Origin: Chloroflexota bacterium | Lineage (GTDB): Bacteria; Chloroflexota; Anaerolineae; Aggregatilineales; Phototrophicaceae | Assembly (NCBI GenBank): GCA_011523545.1 | Contig: WTGN01000035.1 | Coordinates: 1 to 63,805, forward strand | Direction of reading: 5' to 3' | DNA length: 63,805 bases | Part shown: in pieces, positions 46,225 through 54,301 of the stretch | Layout of the letters: every line of letters begins with the position of its first letter | Position numbering within the stretch: the stretch's first letter is position 1 | Made by a program: the position numbers and the translations under genes | The notes under the pieces: generated by a model | The model's input: the letters and a program-made list of their open reading frames with translations, nothing else | The model's database searches: none | Told to the model about the DNA's origin: nothing

Positions 46225-47268
46225 TTAGACCATCAGCCCCCGCATAACGCCGTCCAGCGCTTCTTCGGTCGGGCGCAGGTCCGCCTCATCCAAGTGCGCA
46301 AGCGGCCGGTCGACCAAGTCTTCCGTATCCGCCAGCGTCGGGCGCGGCTCCTCATAGTAGATCAAGCCGGTCGAGAAGATCTGCTCGCGCATGGACCGCT
46401 CCAGGACATTCATCGCCAGGCGCCGGTTGCGCGGGTCGTGGTCATTGTCGAGCTTCTTCAAGCGGATGAAGCTGCCATCGTGCATTTCTACATCGATGAT
46501 GTCGCCTTCATCATAATCCCCGATCGTGATTTCATCCCGGGCTTCGACATAGTCTGGCGCCAGAATCTGAATCTCGTGCAGGGGAATCTCATGATCCTTG
46601 CCGTAGGGATAACTCTTGGTCGAGGTGGCGGCGTTGTTGAAGGTGACGCAGGGACTGATGATATCGAGCACAGACGTGCCCGGGTGGCGCACGGCCGCTT
46701 GCAGCAGCGCCTGCACTTGCTTGGCGTCGCCGCTGAAGCTGCGCGCGACGAAGGTGCAGCCGGCGATGACCGCTTCCAGCGCCAGGTCAATCGGCGGCAT
46801 GTGATTGGTGCCGTAATACTTCAGGAATTGGCCCTCGTCAGCTGTCGCCGAAAATTGCCCTTTGGTCAGCCCATAGACGCCGTTGTTCTCGATGATGTAA
46901 ACGAAAGGCACGTTGCGGCGGATGACATGCTTGAACTGACCCATGCCGATCGAACCGGTGTCGCCATCGCCGCTCACCGCGAAGCAAGCGAGCTCCGTGT
47001 TGGCCAGCAGCGCGCCGGTCGCCACCGATGGCATGCGCCCGTGCAAGGCGTTGAAGCCGTGGGAGCCGCCCAGGAAATAAGCCGGCGTCTTGCTCGAGCA
47101 GCCGATGCCGCTCATCTTGATGATCTTGTGCTGTTCCAGGCCCAGCTCCCAAGCCATGCTGATGATCTGATTGGAGATCGAATCGTGGCCACAGCCGGGG
47201 CAGAGCGTGCTTGGCTTTCCCTTGTATTCGTTGCGCGCCAGGCCAAGGTGGTTTGTACGTGGTGGCAT
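46225..47268 (-). CDS. korB: 2-oxoacid:ferredoxin oxidoreductase, beta subunit
   Basis: Thiamine-diphosphate subunit that, with KorA, oxidatively decarboxylates a 2-oxoacid (2-oxoglutarate type likely) to an acyl-CoA and reduces ferredoxin. About 347 residues. TLCPGCGHD near 20-28 and GDGDTGSIGMGQF near 95-107 (TPP/Mg site, GDGxxx...N) are clear. I chose ATG at 47268: AGGAAGG lies upstream inside the end of korA; the earlier ATG at 47307 overlaps korA too far. TAG of korA and this ATG are 3 bases apart. Confidence 0.94.
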   Translation of the reverse strand: MPPRTNHLGLARNEYKGKPSTLCPGCGHDSISNQIISMAWELGLEQHKIIKMSGIGCSSKTPAYFLGGSHGFNALHGRMPSVATGALLANTELACFAVSGDGDTGSIGMGQFKHVIRRNVPFVYIIENNGVYGLTKGQFSATADEGQFLKYYGTNHMPPIDLALEAVIAGCTFVARSFSGDAKQVQALLQAAVRHPGTSVLDIISPCVTFNNAATSTKSYPYGKDHEIPLHEIQILAPDYVEARDEITIGDYDEGDIIDVEMHDGSFIRLKKLDNDHDPRNRRLAMNVLERSMREQIFSTGLIYYEEPRPTLADTEDLVDRPLAHLDEADLRPTEEALDGVMRGLMV

Positions 47269-47270
47269 GA

Positions 47271-49103
47271 CTAACCTTCCTGTTCTCTCAAGCTGTCGTA
47301 GATCCAATCCGGCGTCATTGGCAGGCCGTCGCCAAGCGCCAGCGATCTGACATGCGAGATATTCTCCGAATGCTCAAGGCGGATCAATTGAGTCAATTGT
47401 CCGTCAAAATTGTTCTCGATCACGAAGACGCTTCTATGCGCCATGATGAAGTCGCTGACGGACGAAGCCAGCGGCAGCGCCCGTATGCGCAGATAGTTGG
47501 TCTTGATGCCGTCATTCGTCAGCCAATCGCGCGCTTCCCGGATGGCGTCTTCGTTGGTGCCGAAGGTGATGATGCCGATATCCGCGTCGCTGCCATTGTC
47601 GATGATCGGCTGCGGCAGCATGGCGCGCGCCGTATCCATCTTCAGGCGCAGGCGCGTCATATTCTCGACCCAGTCATCGCTGCGCTCGCTGTAGACCGCC
47701 ATCTCATCGTGCCCGGTGCCGCGGGTGAAATAACCGGCGAAACGATGATCGGTGCCCGGCAAGGTGCGATGCGGGATGCCATCGCCATCAACATCCATGT
47801 AGCGGCCCCACTTGCCGTGCTCATCTATAAAGTCTTGCAGCGACTGCGCGTCAAGCACTTTGCCGCGATTAATCGGCTGGTCGGGATAATCAAACGGATC
47901 CGACAGCCAGTTGTTCATGCCCAGGTCGAGGTCGCTGATGACAAAGACCGGCGATTGCAGCGCTTCCGAAATGTCGAAGGACTTCCAGCCGAATTCGAAA
48001 GCTTCCTTCAAGTTGCCGGGCATAAGGCAGAGCTGGCGGCTGTCGCCATGACCTAGGAAATGAGTGAAGAGCAGGTCGCCCTGGCTGGTGCGCGTGGGCA
48101 GCCCTGTGCTCGGTCCCATGCGCGTGATATTCCAGAAGACCGCCGGAATCTCGGCAAAATATGCCAGGCCGGCGAACTCCGCCATCAAGCTGATGCCGGG
48201 ACCGCTGGTCGATGTCAGGGAGCGCGCGCCCGCCCAGCCGGCGCCGACCACAATGCCGGCGGCCGCCAGTTCATCTTCCGCCTGGACGATGGCGACGGTG
48301 TTTTCCTTGTCCTCAGTCTGGCGCAAATGGCGGAAGCCAATGACGCCATCGACGAAACTTGTCGACGGGGTAATCGGATACCAGGACACGACGTTGACGC
48401 CGCCGAATACCGCGCCCAGCGCGCCGGCATCGTTGCCCGTCATCATGATTTTGCCCTGCGTGCCATCCATTCGCTCGAAACGGTAAGGATCGGTCTTGAC
48501 GAGGTTGTCCGCCGTCCAGTCATAGGCCAGCTTGACCACGTCGTGGTTCATCAGCGCCGGCTTCGCTTTGCCTTTGAAATTGGCCAGCAGCACATCGTAA
48601 ATCAGATCGAGCGGAATATCGAAAAGCTGGGCGACCGCGCCGACATAGGTCATGTTTTCCACCAGCTTGCGGAAGGCGGAGGGCACCTCGGTCTGCCGCA
48701 TCAGCTTGGCGACCGGTATCTCGTAATACGAGATGTCGTCCCGCTGCTTGATCACCCGGGCGATCTTGTCGGTGGTGATGCAGACGCCGCCCGGCGGCAA
48801 ATTGGCTACGTCTTCGGTGGCCGTGCTGTCGTTGTAAGCGACCACGATCTCGGTCAAGGCTTTGCGCGCCGTGTAGCCGTCTTTGCTCGCTCGAATCGTG
48901 TACCAGGTGGGCAGCCCCTTGATATTAGACGGGAATAGATTCTTGCCATTGACCGGGATGCCCATTTGAAAGAGCGACTTCACCAGCACATTGTTGGATG
49001 TCTGGCTGCCAGAGCCGTTCTTGGTCGCCACCGAAAAAGCGAAGTCATTGATGACTGGCTCGCGGGTATCCAGCTTCGGTTGAGTTTGCTGATTGATTGC
49101 CAT
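47271..49103 (-). CDS. korA: 2-oxoacid:ferredoxin oxidoreductase, fused gamma-alpha subunit
   Basis: 610 residues. Residues about 20-190 are the gamma domain (KNGSGSQTSNNVLVKSLFQM, then GGVCITTDKIARVIK), followed by the alpha pyrimidine-binding domain (GGVNVVSWYPITPSTSFVDG near 230-250, EDELAAAGIVVGAGWAGARS near 280) and the C-terminal domain. This gamma-alpha fusion is known for KorA-type enzymes. Initiation is at ATG 49103, whose own ribosome-binding site is weak; a short upstream reading frame with AAAGGAG ends on it. Downstream of the GntR gene. Confidence 0.94.
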   Translation of the reverse strand: MAINQQTQPKLDTREPVINDFAFSVATKNGSGSQTSNNVLVKSLFQMGIPVNGKNLFPSNIKGLPTWYTIRASKDGYTARKALTEIVVAYNDSTATEDVANLPPGGVCITTDKIARVIKQRDDISYYEIPVAKLMRQTEVPSAFRKLVENMTYVGAVAQLFDIPLDLIYDVLLANFKGKAKPALMNHDVVKLAYDWTADNLVKTDPYRFERMDGTQGKIMMTGNDAGALGAVFGGVNVVSWYPITPSTSFVDGVIGFRHLRQTEDKENTVAIVQAEDELAAAGIVVGAGWAGARSLTSTSGPGISLMAEFAGLAYFAEIPAVFWNITRMGPSTGLPTRTSQGDLLFTHFLGHGDSRQLCLMPGNLKEAFEFGWKSFDISEALQSPVFVISDLDLGMNNWLSDPFDYPDQPINRGKVLDAQSLQDFIDEHGKWGRYMDVDGDGIPHRTLPGTDHRFAGYFTRGTGHDEMAVYSERSDDWVENMTRLRLKMDTARAMLPQPIIDNGSDADIGIITFGTNEDAIREARDWLTNDGIKTNYLRIRALPLASSVSDFIMAHRSVFVIENNFDGQLTQLIRLEHSENISHVRSLALGDGLPMTPDWIYDSLREQEG

Positions 49104-49129
49104 CAGATGATACGCGCTGTTCTGCGCAT
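49103..49129 (-). CDS. Possible 8-codon leader frame overlapping korA start
   Basis: Minus strand: ATG at 49129, eight codons (MRRTARII) and a TGA whose A is the first base of the korA ATG. AAAGGAG precedes it at 49138-49132 with only a 2-base gap to the ATG, shorter than ideal. Could couple korA translation to a leader peptide. The frame may be fortuitous. Confidence 0.3.
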   Translation of the reverse strand: MRRTARII

Positions 49130-49178
49130 AACTCCTTTCACGCTAACTGAACCAAATTACTGCATATCGATTCTTGTT

Positions 49179-49871
49179 CTAGCCCCTTTCCAGCTCCCAG
49201 GAGGCGTTGTCCGGCTCATGCCGCAGCAAGCGCGTATGGTCAATAAAGGCGCGTTGCGCGTCCTCAAATTGCCCGCTGCGGATGAGGCTCAGAATTTGCG
49301 AATGATAATCCCAAACCTTGCGCAGATAACTGTAATCCATATAGCGATTGACGCCGATCGCTTCATACAAATCCCAATAAGCTTCCAAGATGCCCAGCAC
49401 AAAGGTATTGTCCAAATTCTTGAACACCGTCATGTGAAAGAGGCGATGTTCCGGATTGGGGATATGAATCGGCGGCGAGTCCAGCTTCTGGTCCGCGCTT
49501 TCGATGCAGCCTTGCATGACCGCGAGGTCCTCATCTGTCAATAGCGCGCAAGCTTCCTGCCAATAAGACGCCTCAACATGATTGCGCAGCGAGGCAAAAG
49601 ACTCGAAGCTTTCGCCGCGCGCCATCGCGTACAGAGCGCTCAGACGGACGGCCGGCGTGAAATCGTATTCCTTGACGCGCGTGCCCCGCTTGGAGCGCAC
49701 CTCCACCCAGCCCATCTGCCGCGCCACTTCCAGCTGCTCGCGTACTTTGTTGGCGCTCATGTCCAGGTGCGAGTCCTTGGTCAATTCCTGAATCGACGGC
49801 AAGCGATCGCCGGGCTGATAACCCTGCCGGATGATGAAGTTGAGGAAGTCGGAGCCGAGATTGATTTCCAT
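49179..49871 (-). CDS. GntR family (FCD subfamily) transcriptional regulator
   Basis: 230 residues: N-terminal winged helix (about 5-70, GYQPGDRLPSIQELTKDSHL with the recognition helix near 30-48) and a C-terminal all-helical FCD-type ligand domain (about 75-220), with HRLFHMTVFKNLDN near 130-145 and DYHSQIL near 190. Typically responds to a carboxylic acid metabolite. First gene of a likely operon with korA and korB, 75 bases upstream of korA. A strong promoter and an abutting palindrome lie just upstream, so autoregulation is likely (inference). Confidence 0.88.
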   Translation of the reverse strand: MEINLGSDFLNFIIRQGYQPGDRLPSIQELTKDSHLDMSANKVREQLEVARQMGWVEVRSKRGTRVKEYDFTPAVRLSALYAMARGESFESFASLRNHVEASYWQEACALLTDEDLAVMQGCIESADQKLDSPPIHIPNPEHRLFHMTVFKNLDNTFVLGILEAYWDLYEAIGVNRYMDYSYLRKVWDYHSQILSLIRSGQFEDAQRAFIDHTRLLRHEPDNASWELERG

Positions 49872-49900
49872 GATTCGTCAGATGAATTAAATCAATCAAC

Positions 49901-49911
49901 TGATATTATCA
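49901..49911. promoter_or_regulatory. Palindromic operator candidate at the GntR-korAB promoter
   Basis: TGATA-T-TATCA, a perfect 5+1+5 palindrome touching the -10 box (49912-49917) at the likely transcription start. Position fits a repressor site for the adjacent GntR protein. Other similar TGAT/ATCA half sites flank it (ATCAATCAAC upstream in the plus-strand reading). Confidence 0.45.
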
Positions 49912-49940
49912 ATTCTATCATTGCAGACAGGACTTGTCAA
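49912..49940 (-). promoter_or_regulatory. Near-consensus promoter for GntR-korA-korB
   Basis: Minus strand: perfect TTGACA (49935-49940), 17-base spacer and TAGAAT (49912-49917). About 40 bases upstream of the GntR start codon. One of the strongest promoters in the window. Confidence 0.7.
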
Positions 49941-50028
49941 CAGTCTCGCTGGAGTTTGCTTTTAATACAGTCGCTTGCGCGGATAGAATTCTTGCTCACA
50001 CAAAATTACGAACCCGTAAAAGACGAAC

Positions 50029-50055
50029 CTGTAGGGGCGTCTCGCTGAGACGCCC
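50029..50055 (+). repeat. 27-base hairpin repeat, copy B
   Basis: GGGCGTCTC-GCT-GAGACGCCC, 9-bp stem (50035-50055), preceded by CTGTAG. Identical over 27 bases to the reverse complement of 14069-14095. Followed 23 bases later by the G-quadruplex repeat. Confidence 0.8.
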
Positions 50056-50077
50056 GCTGTTTACGTTGCGAGCGGCA

Positions 50078-50124
50078 AACCCCACCCCCCGGCCCCCTCC
50101 CCAGCGAGCTAAGGAGGGGGAGCT
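50078..50124 (-). repeat. Dispersed hairpin/G-quadruplex repeat, copy 3
   Basis: On the minus strand: AGCTCCCCCTCC, short loop, GGAGGGGG, then CC and G runs of 6 and 4. Stem of 8 bp; the G runs (4, 5, 6, 4) match copy 1. Its orientation is opposite to the other three copies. Confidence 0.8.
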
Positions 50125-50255
50125 AGAATCGGCGGGATGCAAGGTATTTTGCGTGGGCCGCTGCTGTGCAGGGCGTGAGTCTACAGATTTCGCTATCTTT
50201 GCAGACGGGATTTATCGGGTTCCCTACAAGAGCGTGGATCTGTCAGTATGACCGC

Positions 50256-51443
50256 TCAGGCGCGCAGCTTGCGCATCCGTTCGGCCGCTTTCTCGAGGGT
50301 TTCGTCGCTCTTGCAGAAGGCAAAACGCACATGATTCTCGGCATGATGCCGGTGCTTGGCGCTGAAGAAGGCCGACGGCGGGATCGTCGCCACGCCAATT
50401 TCCTCAATCAGGTGCTTGCAGAATTCCACATCGTTTCCGTCAAACACCGGCGAAAAATCGCCCATGATGAAATAGGTGCCTTCGGGCTGAATGGCGGTCA
50501 TGCCGGCGGCGTCAATCACCTGCATCACCAAATCGCGCTTGTGCGCATACAAGGCCTGGTATTCCTCGTAGTAGCTGCTGCCCAGCGTGAAAGCGAAGGC
50601 GGTCGCCACTTGGGTGGGGTGGTTGGTGGCAAAGGTGATGAATTGATGCGAGCGCCAGACGCCCGTGATCAATTCCGGCGGACCATAAACCCAGCCGATT
50701 TTCCAACCGGTCATGCCGAAAGTCTTGCCGGCGCTGCCGATGGTGACCGTGCGCTCGAACATGCCATCCAGCGACGCGATCGCCACATGCTGATGCCCTT
50801 CAAAGTAGAGATGCTCATAAACTTCGTCGGATATGACGATGACATCGTGCTGAATGCAGAGATCGGCGAAGAGCTGCAGCTCGGCTTTTGTGTAGACGCG
50901 CCCGGATGGATTGTTGGGCGTATTGAGGATCACCGCGCGCGTATTGTCGCTGAAGGCGGCGCGCAGCTCCTCCTCGTCAAATGTCCATTTGGGCGGGTGC
51001 ATCGGCACGTAAATCGGCTTCGCGCCAGCCATCTCAACGCCGGGCACATAACTGTCATAATAAGGCTCGATGATGATGACTTCGTCGCCGGGGTCGACCA
51101 AGCCCATAATCGCGCTGTATACGCCCTGGGTCGCGCCGGCGGTGACGATGACGCCGGCCTCCGGATCGATAGTCAAGCCGTAAAACATGTCGGCGTGGCG
51201 GGCGACGCCCTCGCGCAAACTCGGCAGCCCGGGGCTGGGCGCGTATTGGTTGGCGCCGTCGCTCCTGAGCGCGTCGATGGCGGCGTCAATAATCGCTTTT
51301 GGTCCATCAAAGTCGGGCCGCCCCTGCCCGAGATTGACGGCATCGTGCGCCGCCGCCAGTTGATTAATTTCCGTGAAGATTGTCGTGCCGAAAGGCGCTA
51401 CCCGCTTGGCATAAGATGGCATGGATAATTTCCCGTAGTTCAT
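50256..51443 (-). CDS. Pyridoxal-phosphate aminotransferase (class I/II)
   Basis: Transfers amino groups between amino acids and 2-oxoacids. 395 residues: VNLGQGRPDFDGP near 37-49, ATQGVYSAIMGLVDPGDEVI near 103-122, NTPNNPSGRVY near 173-183 (Asn binds PLP), SDEVYEHLYF near 207-216 (Asp/Tyr), SAGKTFGMTGWKIGW near 238-252 (Schiff-base Lys) and the Arg in VRFAFCKSDE near the end. Resembles kynurenine/MtnE-type aminotransferases, but the substrate cannot be fixed. Start at 51443 or 51422 (MPSYAKRV). RNase H gene lies 38 bases upstream on the same strand. Confidence 0.92.
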   Translation of the reverse strand: MNYGKLSMPSYAKRVAPFGTTIFTEINQLAAAHDAVNLGQGRPDFDGPKAIIDAAIDALRSDGANQYAPSPGLPSLREGVARHADMFYGLTIDPEAGVIVTAGATQGVYSAIMGLVDPGDEVIIIEPYYDSYVPGVEMAGAKPIYVPMHPPKWTFDEEELRAAFSDNTRAVILNTPNNPSGRVYTKAELQLFADLCIQHDVIVISDEVYEHLYFEGHQHVAIASLDGMFERTVTIGSAGKTFGMTGWKIGWVYGPPELITGVWRSHQFITFATNHPTQVATAFAFTLGSSYYEEYQALYAHKRDLVMQVIDAAGMTAIQPEGTYFIMGDFSPVFDGNDVEFCKHLIEEIGVATIPPSAFFSAKHRHHAENHVRFAFCKSDETLEKAAERMRKLRA

Positions 51444-51481
51444 TTGCGAAGCATCAGCCTAATATAACACAAGGGCGCTAT

Positions 51482-52369
51482 TCAGATGCGGCGCATGATT
51501 TCCGCCGTCAAGTCCTTGCCACGCTGAAATTGTGGGATTCCATCGCGCGACTTGACGAAGCGGAAACTCACTTTGCGTCCCGTCGTCAACTCGTAAAGCC
51601 GCTCCCAATGGCGCCGATACTTGACGCTTTCGCCGCCTCTTGTCTTCCAGCCTTTGGCCAGCCAACCGGCCAGCCAGTGATTCATGCCTTTGGCAAGGTA
51701 CTCCTGCGCCGTAAACAGGATTGCGTCCTCAGCGTCCGGCAGGCTCTCGATGCTCCTGATAGCGCCGACGAGCGTGCCCTCAAGCTCGCTTGTCTTTGTG
51801 AGGCGCCCGCTCAGTTCCCGCTCCATATCGTCCCGCAGGATGACGGCCGCCCAAGATGTTGCTCTGACTTTCGCGGCATGACGCGTCGAGAGAAATATGC
51901 CGGCCATGCCTGCCTGCAAAATGATCGGCTCGTCGGCGGGCTGATTTCTTGGCGCTGCCCGTTTATTTTTCTCCGCCACCGCCAGCCGGTCGCAGCGCTC
52001 GTTTAGCTCATCGCCGGCATGACCCGCGACGTACTGCCACTCAATGAAGTGGCCGTCAGCCGCTTGGAAGAACTCGGTCCAAAGCGCTTTGTTCTTGGAA
52101 GCTTTTTTCGAGCCGCTTGCAACGTCGATGACATAGCGCGAGTCAGAAAATATAGAGAGCCCGGTCGCGCGCTTGAGCAGCTTCAGTCCTTCGATTACCG
52201 CGGTCAGCTCCATCACATTGTTGGTGGTCCGCTCATCGCCGCCGCTGATCACTTTCTCCTTCACGACGGCGCCGTCCTCGCCCACAGCTTGCAGGATCGC
52301 CGCCCAGCCACCCGGCCGGTTATCGGCGTGAATGTCACACGCGCCGTCCGTATAGATTGTGATTTGCAT
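51482..52369 (-). CDS. rnhA: Tandem RNase HI protein: active domain plus degenerate domain
   Basis: Removes RNA from RNA-DNA hybrids. 295 residues from the ATG at 52369 (family start MQITIYTDGACD). Domain 1 (about 1-135) has all four catalytic acids: Asp8, Glu54, Asp76 and Asp127, plus His117 in AGHAGDELNERCDRLA, but lacks the basic handle segment. Domain 2 (about 148-285) resembles RNase HI in ELEGTLVGAIRSIESL and the handle WLAGWLAKGWKTRGGESVKY, but the TDSQY Asp is lost (TAQEY at 220-224) and the His loop is lost, so it is probably inactive. An upstream ATG at 52411 is less likely. Confidence 0.85.
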   Translation of the reverse strand: MQITIYTDGACDIHADNRPGGWAAILQAVGEDGAVVKEKVISGGDERTTNNVMELTAVIEGLKLLKRATGLSIFSDSRYVIDVASGSKKASKNKALWTEFFQAADGHFIEWQYVAGHAGDELNERCDRLAVAEKNKRAAPRNQPADEPIILQAGMAGIFLSTRHAAKVRATSWAAVILRDDMERELSGRLTKTSELEGTLVGAIRSIESLPDAEDAILFTAQEYLAKGMNHWLAGWLAKGWKTRGGESVKYRRHWERLYELTTGRKVSFRFVKSRDGIPQFQRGKDLTAEIMRRI

Positions 52370-52443
52370 CGCAGCGTCCACATGCAATATGATAGATGCG
52401 GAGTCTAGCACAGGCTGTAAGTTTAACGACAGGGTTGCGCCTC

Positions 52444-52878
52444 ATGGCCGAAGAAACCAATCTGGAAAAGATGCGCTATGATTCGCTGGTCAAAATCACG
52501 CGGACGATGGGCGGCGCAGCGCTTTCGGGCGCTGTGCCCACGCCGACGCTCGAATTGGCGAAACAGTTGGGCATTTCCATCGCCGACGCCTGGATGTGCT
52601 TTGACATTTACAAGACCTACTTCGGCAAAGATCTCTCGAAGCAGGATCTCGCCAGGATGCTGGGCACGACCGGCGTGATTGCCCTCGGCGGCGGCATCGC
52701 CGGTTACGTCGGCATCCGCCTGGCTCAGGCGCTGCTCAGCGAAATCCTTGAGCAAATCCCTATCGCCAACTCGCTCATCACCGGCATCGCCTTCGGCAGC
52801 TCAACCTTCATCATCGGGCTGGCCTGGCTGGCGATAGTTGAGCAGAGCTATTTCCTGGAGCGCGCCGACGACGCCTAA
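52444..52878 (+). CDS. Small membrane protein of unknown function
   Basis: 144 residues from ATG at 52444 (an ATG at 52396 would add 16 residues of unlikely sequence). N-terminal half polar and helical (EETNLEKMRYDSLVKITRT, with LELAKQLGISIADAWMCFDI); C-terminal half has two Gly-rich hydrophobic segments (about 75-100 and 110-133). I do not recognise the family. Its stop codon overlaps the MFS stop codon tail to tail (52875-52878). Confidence 0.72.
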   Translation: MAEETNLEKMRYDSLVKITRTMGGAALSGAVPTPTLELAKQLGISIADAWMCFDIYKTYFGKDLSKQDLARMLGTTGVIALGGGIAGYVGIRLAQALLSEILEQIPIANSLITGIAFGSSTFIIGLAWLAIVEQSYFLERADDA

Positions 52879-54182
52879 GCCGCCCTAAGCGCGAGCTGCC
52901 GCAGCGTGAGCGTTCGAATCAGCGCCAGCAGCAGGAGCGCCAATACGCCGCCGCCCGCGCTGACAAAGACGAAGCCGCCCAAACCGAATAAAGCGCCCGA
53001 GCTCAAGGTGCCCAGCCCGGCGCAAAAGGCGACCAGCATGTCATTGAAGCCGGCCACGCGCGTGCGCTCGGCGCCGCTCAGCGCATCGGCCAGCATCGAA
53101 GAGCCAGCCACGTAACCGAAGTTCCAGCCCAGCCCAAGCAGAAAGAGGCCGGCAATCAGATAAGGCATTTGAGCCGACAAAGGTGAAATGATGGTCGAGG
53201 CGGTGAGGGTCAGCGCGGCGACGACCATCATGGTGACGCGGCCGTAGCGGTCGATCAAATAACCGGTCAGCGGAGACAAGCCAAACATCCCCAATACATG
53301 CGCGGCGATGACCAGCGACACCATCGCGTTGGAATGATCCTCCAGGTGCATGTGCCAGGGTGTTATTGTCATGAGCACGCTCATGACCGTCTGGCAAATC
53401 ACCATGGACAGGATCGCCAGTTGCACGTTCGGCAGGCGCAGCAGCGCGGCCAATCGATGGCCGGCTTTCGGTTTGTCATCTTCGATGTGAGGCTCGGAAT
53501 ACTGTTCCGCGACCGTCGCCGGCTCGGGGCGGAGCAAGAAGAATGTGATCAAAAACGAGATGCCGGACAGAATGCTGGCGATCACCCAGGGGCCGGTGGT
53601 CAATTCTTCGGCTGAGACCGGGCCGGGCAGCAGGCTATGTACTAGCGGCGCTTGCAGGAGCGGTGGTCCGGATACAATGTCAAGCGAGAGGAATTTGGCC
53701 AGCTGACTGCTCGGCTCGACGAGACCGGGCCCGAAAATCGCGCCGATGGTGCCGGCAAATACGATGCGCCCGATCATCTGCGCCCGCCTGTCAATCGGGT
53801 AGATTTCGCCGACGACAAAGCGGCTCATCTGCGAACCCGCGCGCGCCATGCCCATACCGGCCGAACTGATGAGAAGCAGGGGAAATATGCCGTTCAGCAC
53901 GGCGACCAGACCGAGGACGGACCCGGCGAAACCCAGCGCATACGCGGTGCACAAGCCCATGCGCCGCCCATAACGCCCCATGATGATGCCCATGAAATAG
54001 GCCATGATTGAGTGCGCGAAGGTGACCATCGTGGTCGGCAAGCCGGCGGCCGCGTCAGACCCGCCCAAAATGCCCGCCGCAATCGAATGCAGCGTGATGA
54101 TGGATATTTGCGCGGCCGAGAACAAGCTCTGAGAAACGAACATCGTGACCAGAAGGCGGTGGCTGACGCGCAAGGGATACAC
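52875..54182 (-). CDS. Major facilitator superfamily transporter
   Basis: 435 residues, about twelve hydrophobic helices, with MGRYGRRMGLCTAYALGFAG between helices 2 and 3 (MFS GxxxDRxGRR-like motif), a central charged loop (about 215-245, EPHIEDDKPKAGHRL) and GYLIDRYGRVTMMVVAALTL in the second half (the same motif repeated). Starts with GTG at 54182. No adjacent partner gene; substrate unknown, a drug or metabolite efflux role is possible. Confidence 0.9.
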   Translation of the reverse strand: MYPLRVSHRLLVTMFVSQSLFSAAQISIITLHSIAAGILGGSDAAAGLPTTMVTFAHSIMAYFMGIIMGRYGRRMGLCTAYALGFAGSVLGLVAVLNGIFPLLLISSAGMGMARAGSQMSRFVVGEIYPIDRRAQMIGRIVFAGTIGAIFGPGLVEPSSQLAKFLSLDIVSGPPLLQAPLVHSLLPGPVSAEELTTGPWVIASILSGISFLITFFLLRPEPATVAEQYSEPHIEDDKPKAGHRLAALLRLPNVQLAILSMVICQTVMSVLMTITPWHMHLEDHSNAMVSLVIAAHVLGMFGLSPLTGYLIDRYGRVTMMVVAALTLTASTIISPLSAQMPYLIAGLFLLGLGWNFGYVAGSSMLADALSGAERTRVAGFNDMLVAFCAGLGTLSSGALFGLGGFVFVSAGGGVLALLLLALIRTLTLRQLALRAA

Positions 54183-54301
54183 TGATATGGCTCCATACCC
54201 GGGCTGCCCGCCCGCATGGCGAAGTCAATCTGCCATTTTACCGCAATTGACAGAGCGCGCCCGCCTGGACGCGCCCGTGAGGCTGCAATCGTAGAGCGCG
54301 C

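Larger units (their letters stand above)
49872..50255. other. 384-base intergenic region with promoter, operator and two repeats
   Basis: Between the divergent-reading start of the GntR gene (minus) and the aminotransferase stop (minus strand). Contains the GntR-korAB promoter and palindrome, the 27-base hairpin repeat (50029-50055) and a G-quadruplex repeat (50078-50124). No credible gene. Confidence 0.7.

Noticed and set aside
46045..47274. 409-residue open frame on the plus strand
   Set aside because: Antisense to korB and crossing an intrinsic terminator.
49934..50251. 105-residue open frame across the intergenic repeats
   Set aside because: Spans two dispersed repeats and lacks a ribosome-binding site; composition comes from the repeats.
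50166..51428. 420-residue open frame on the plus strand
   Set aside because: Antisense to the aminotransferase gene, which shows all PLP motifs.
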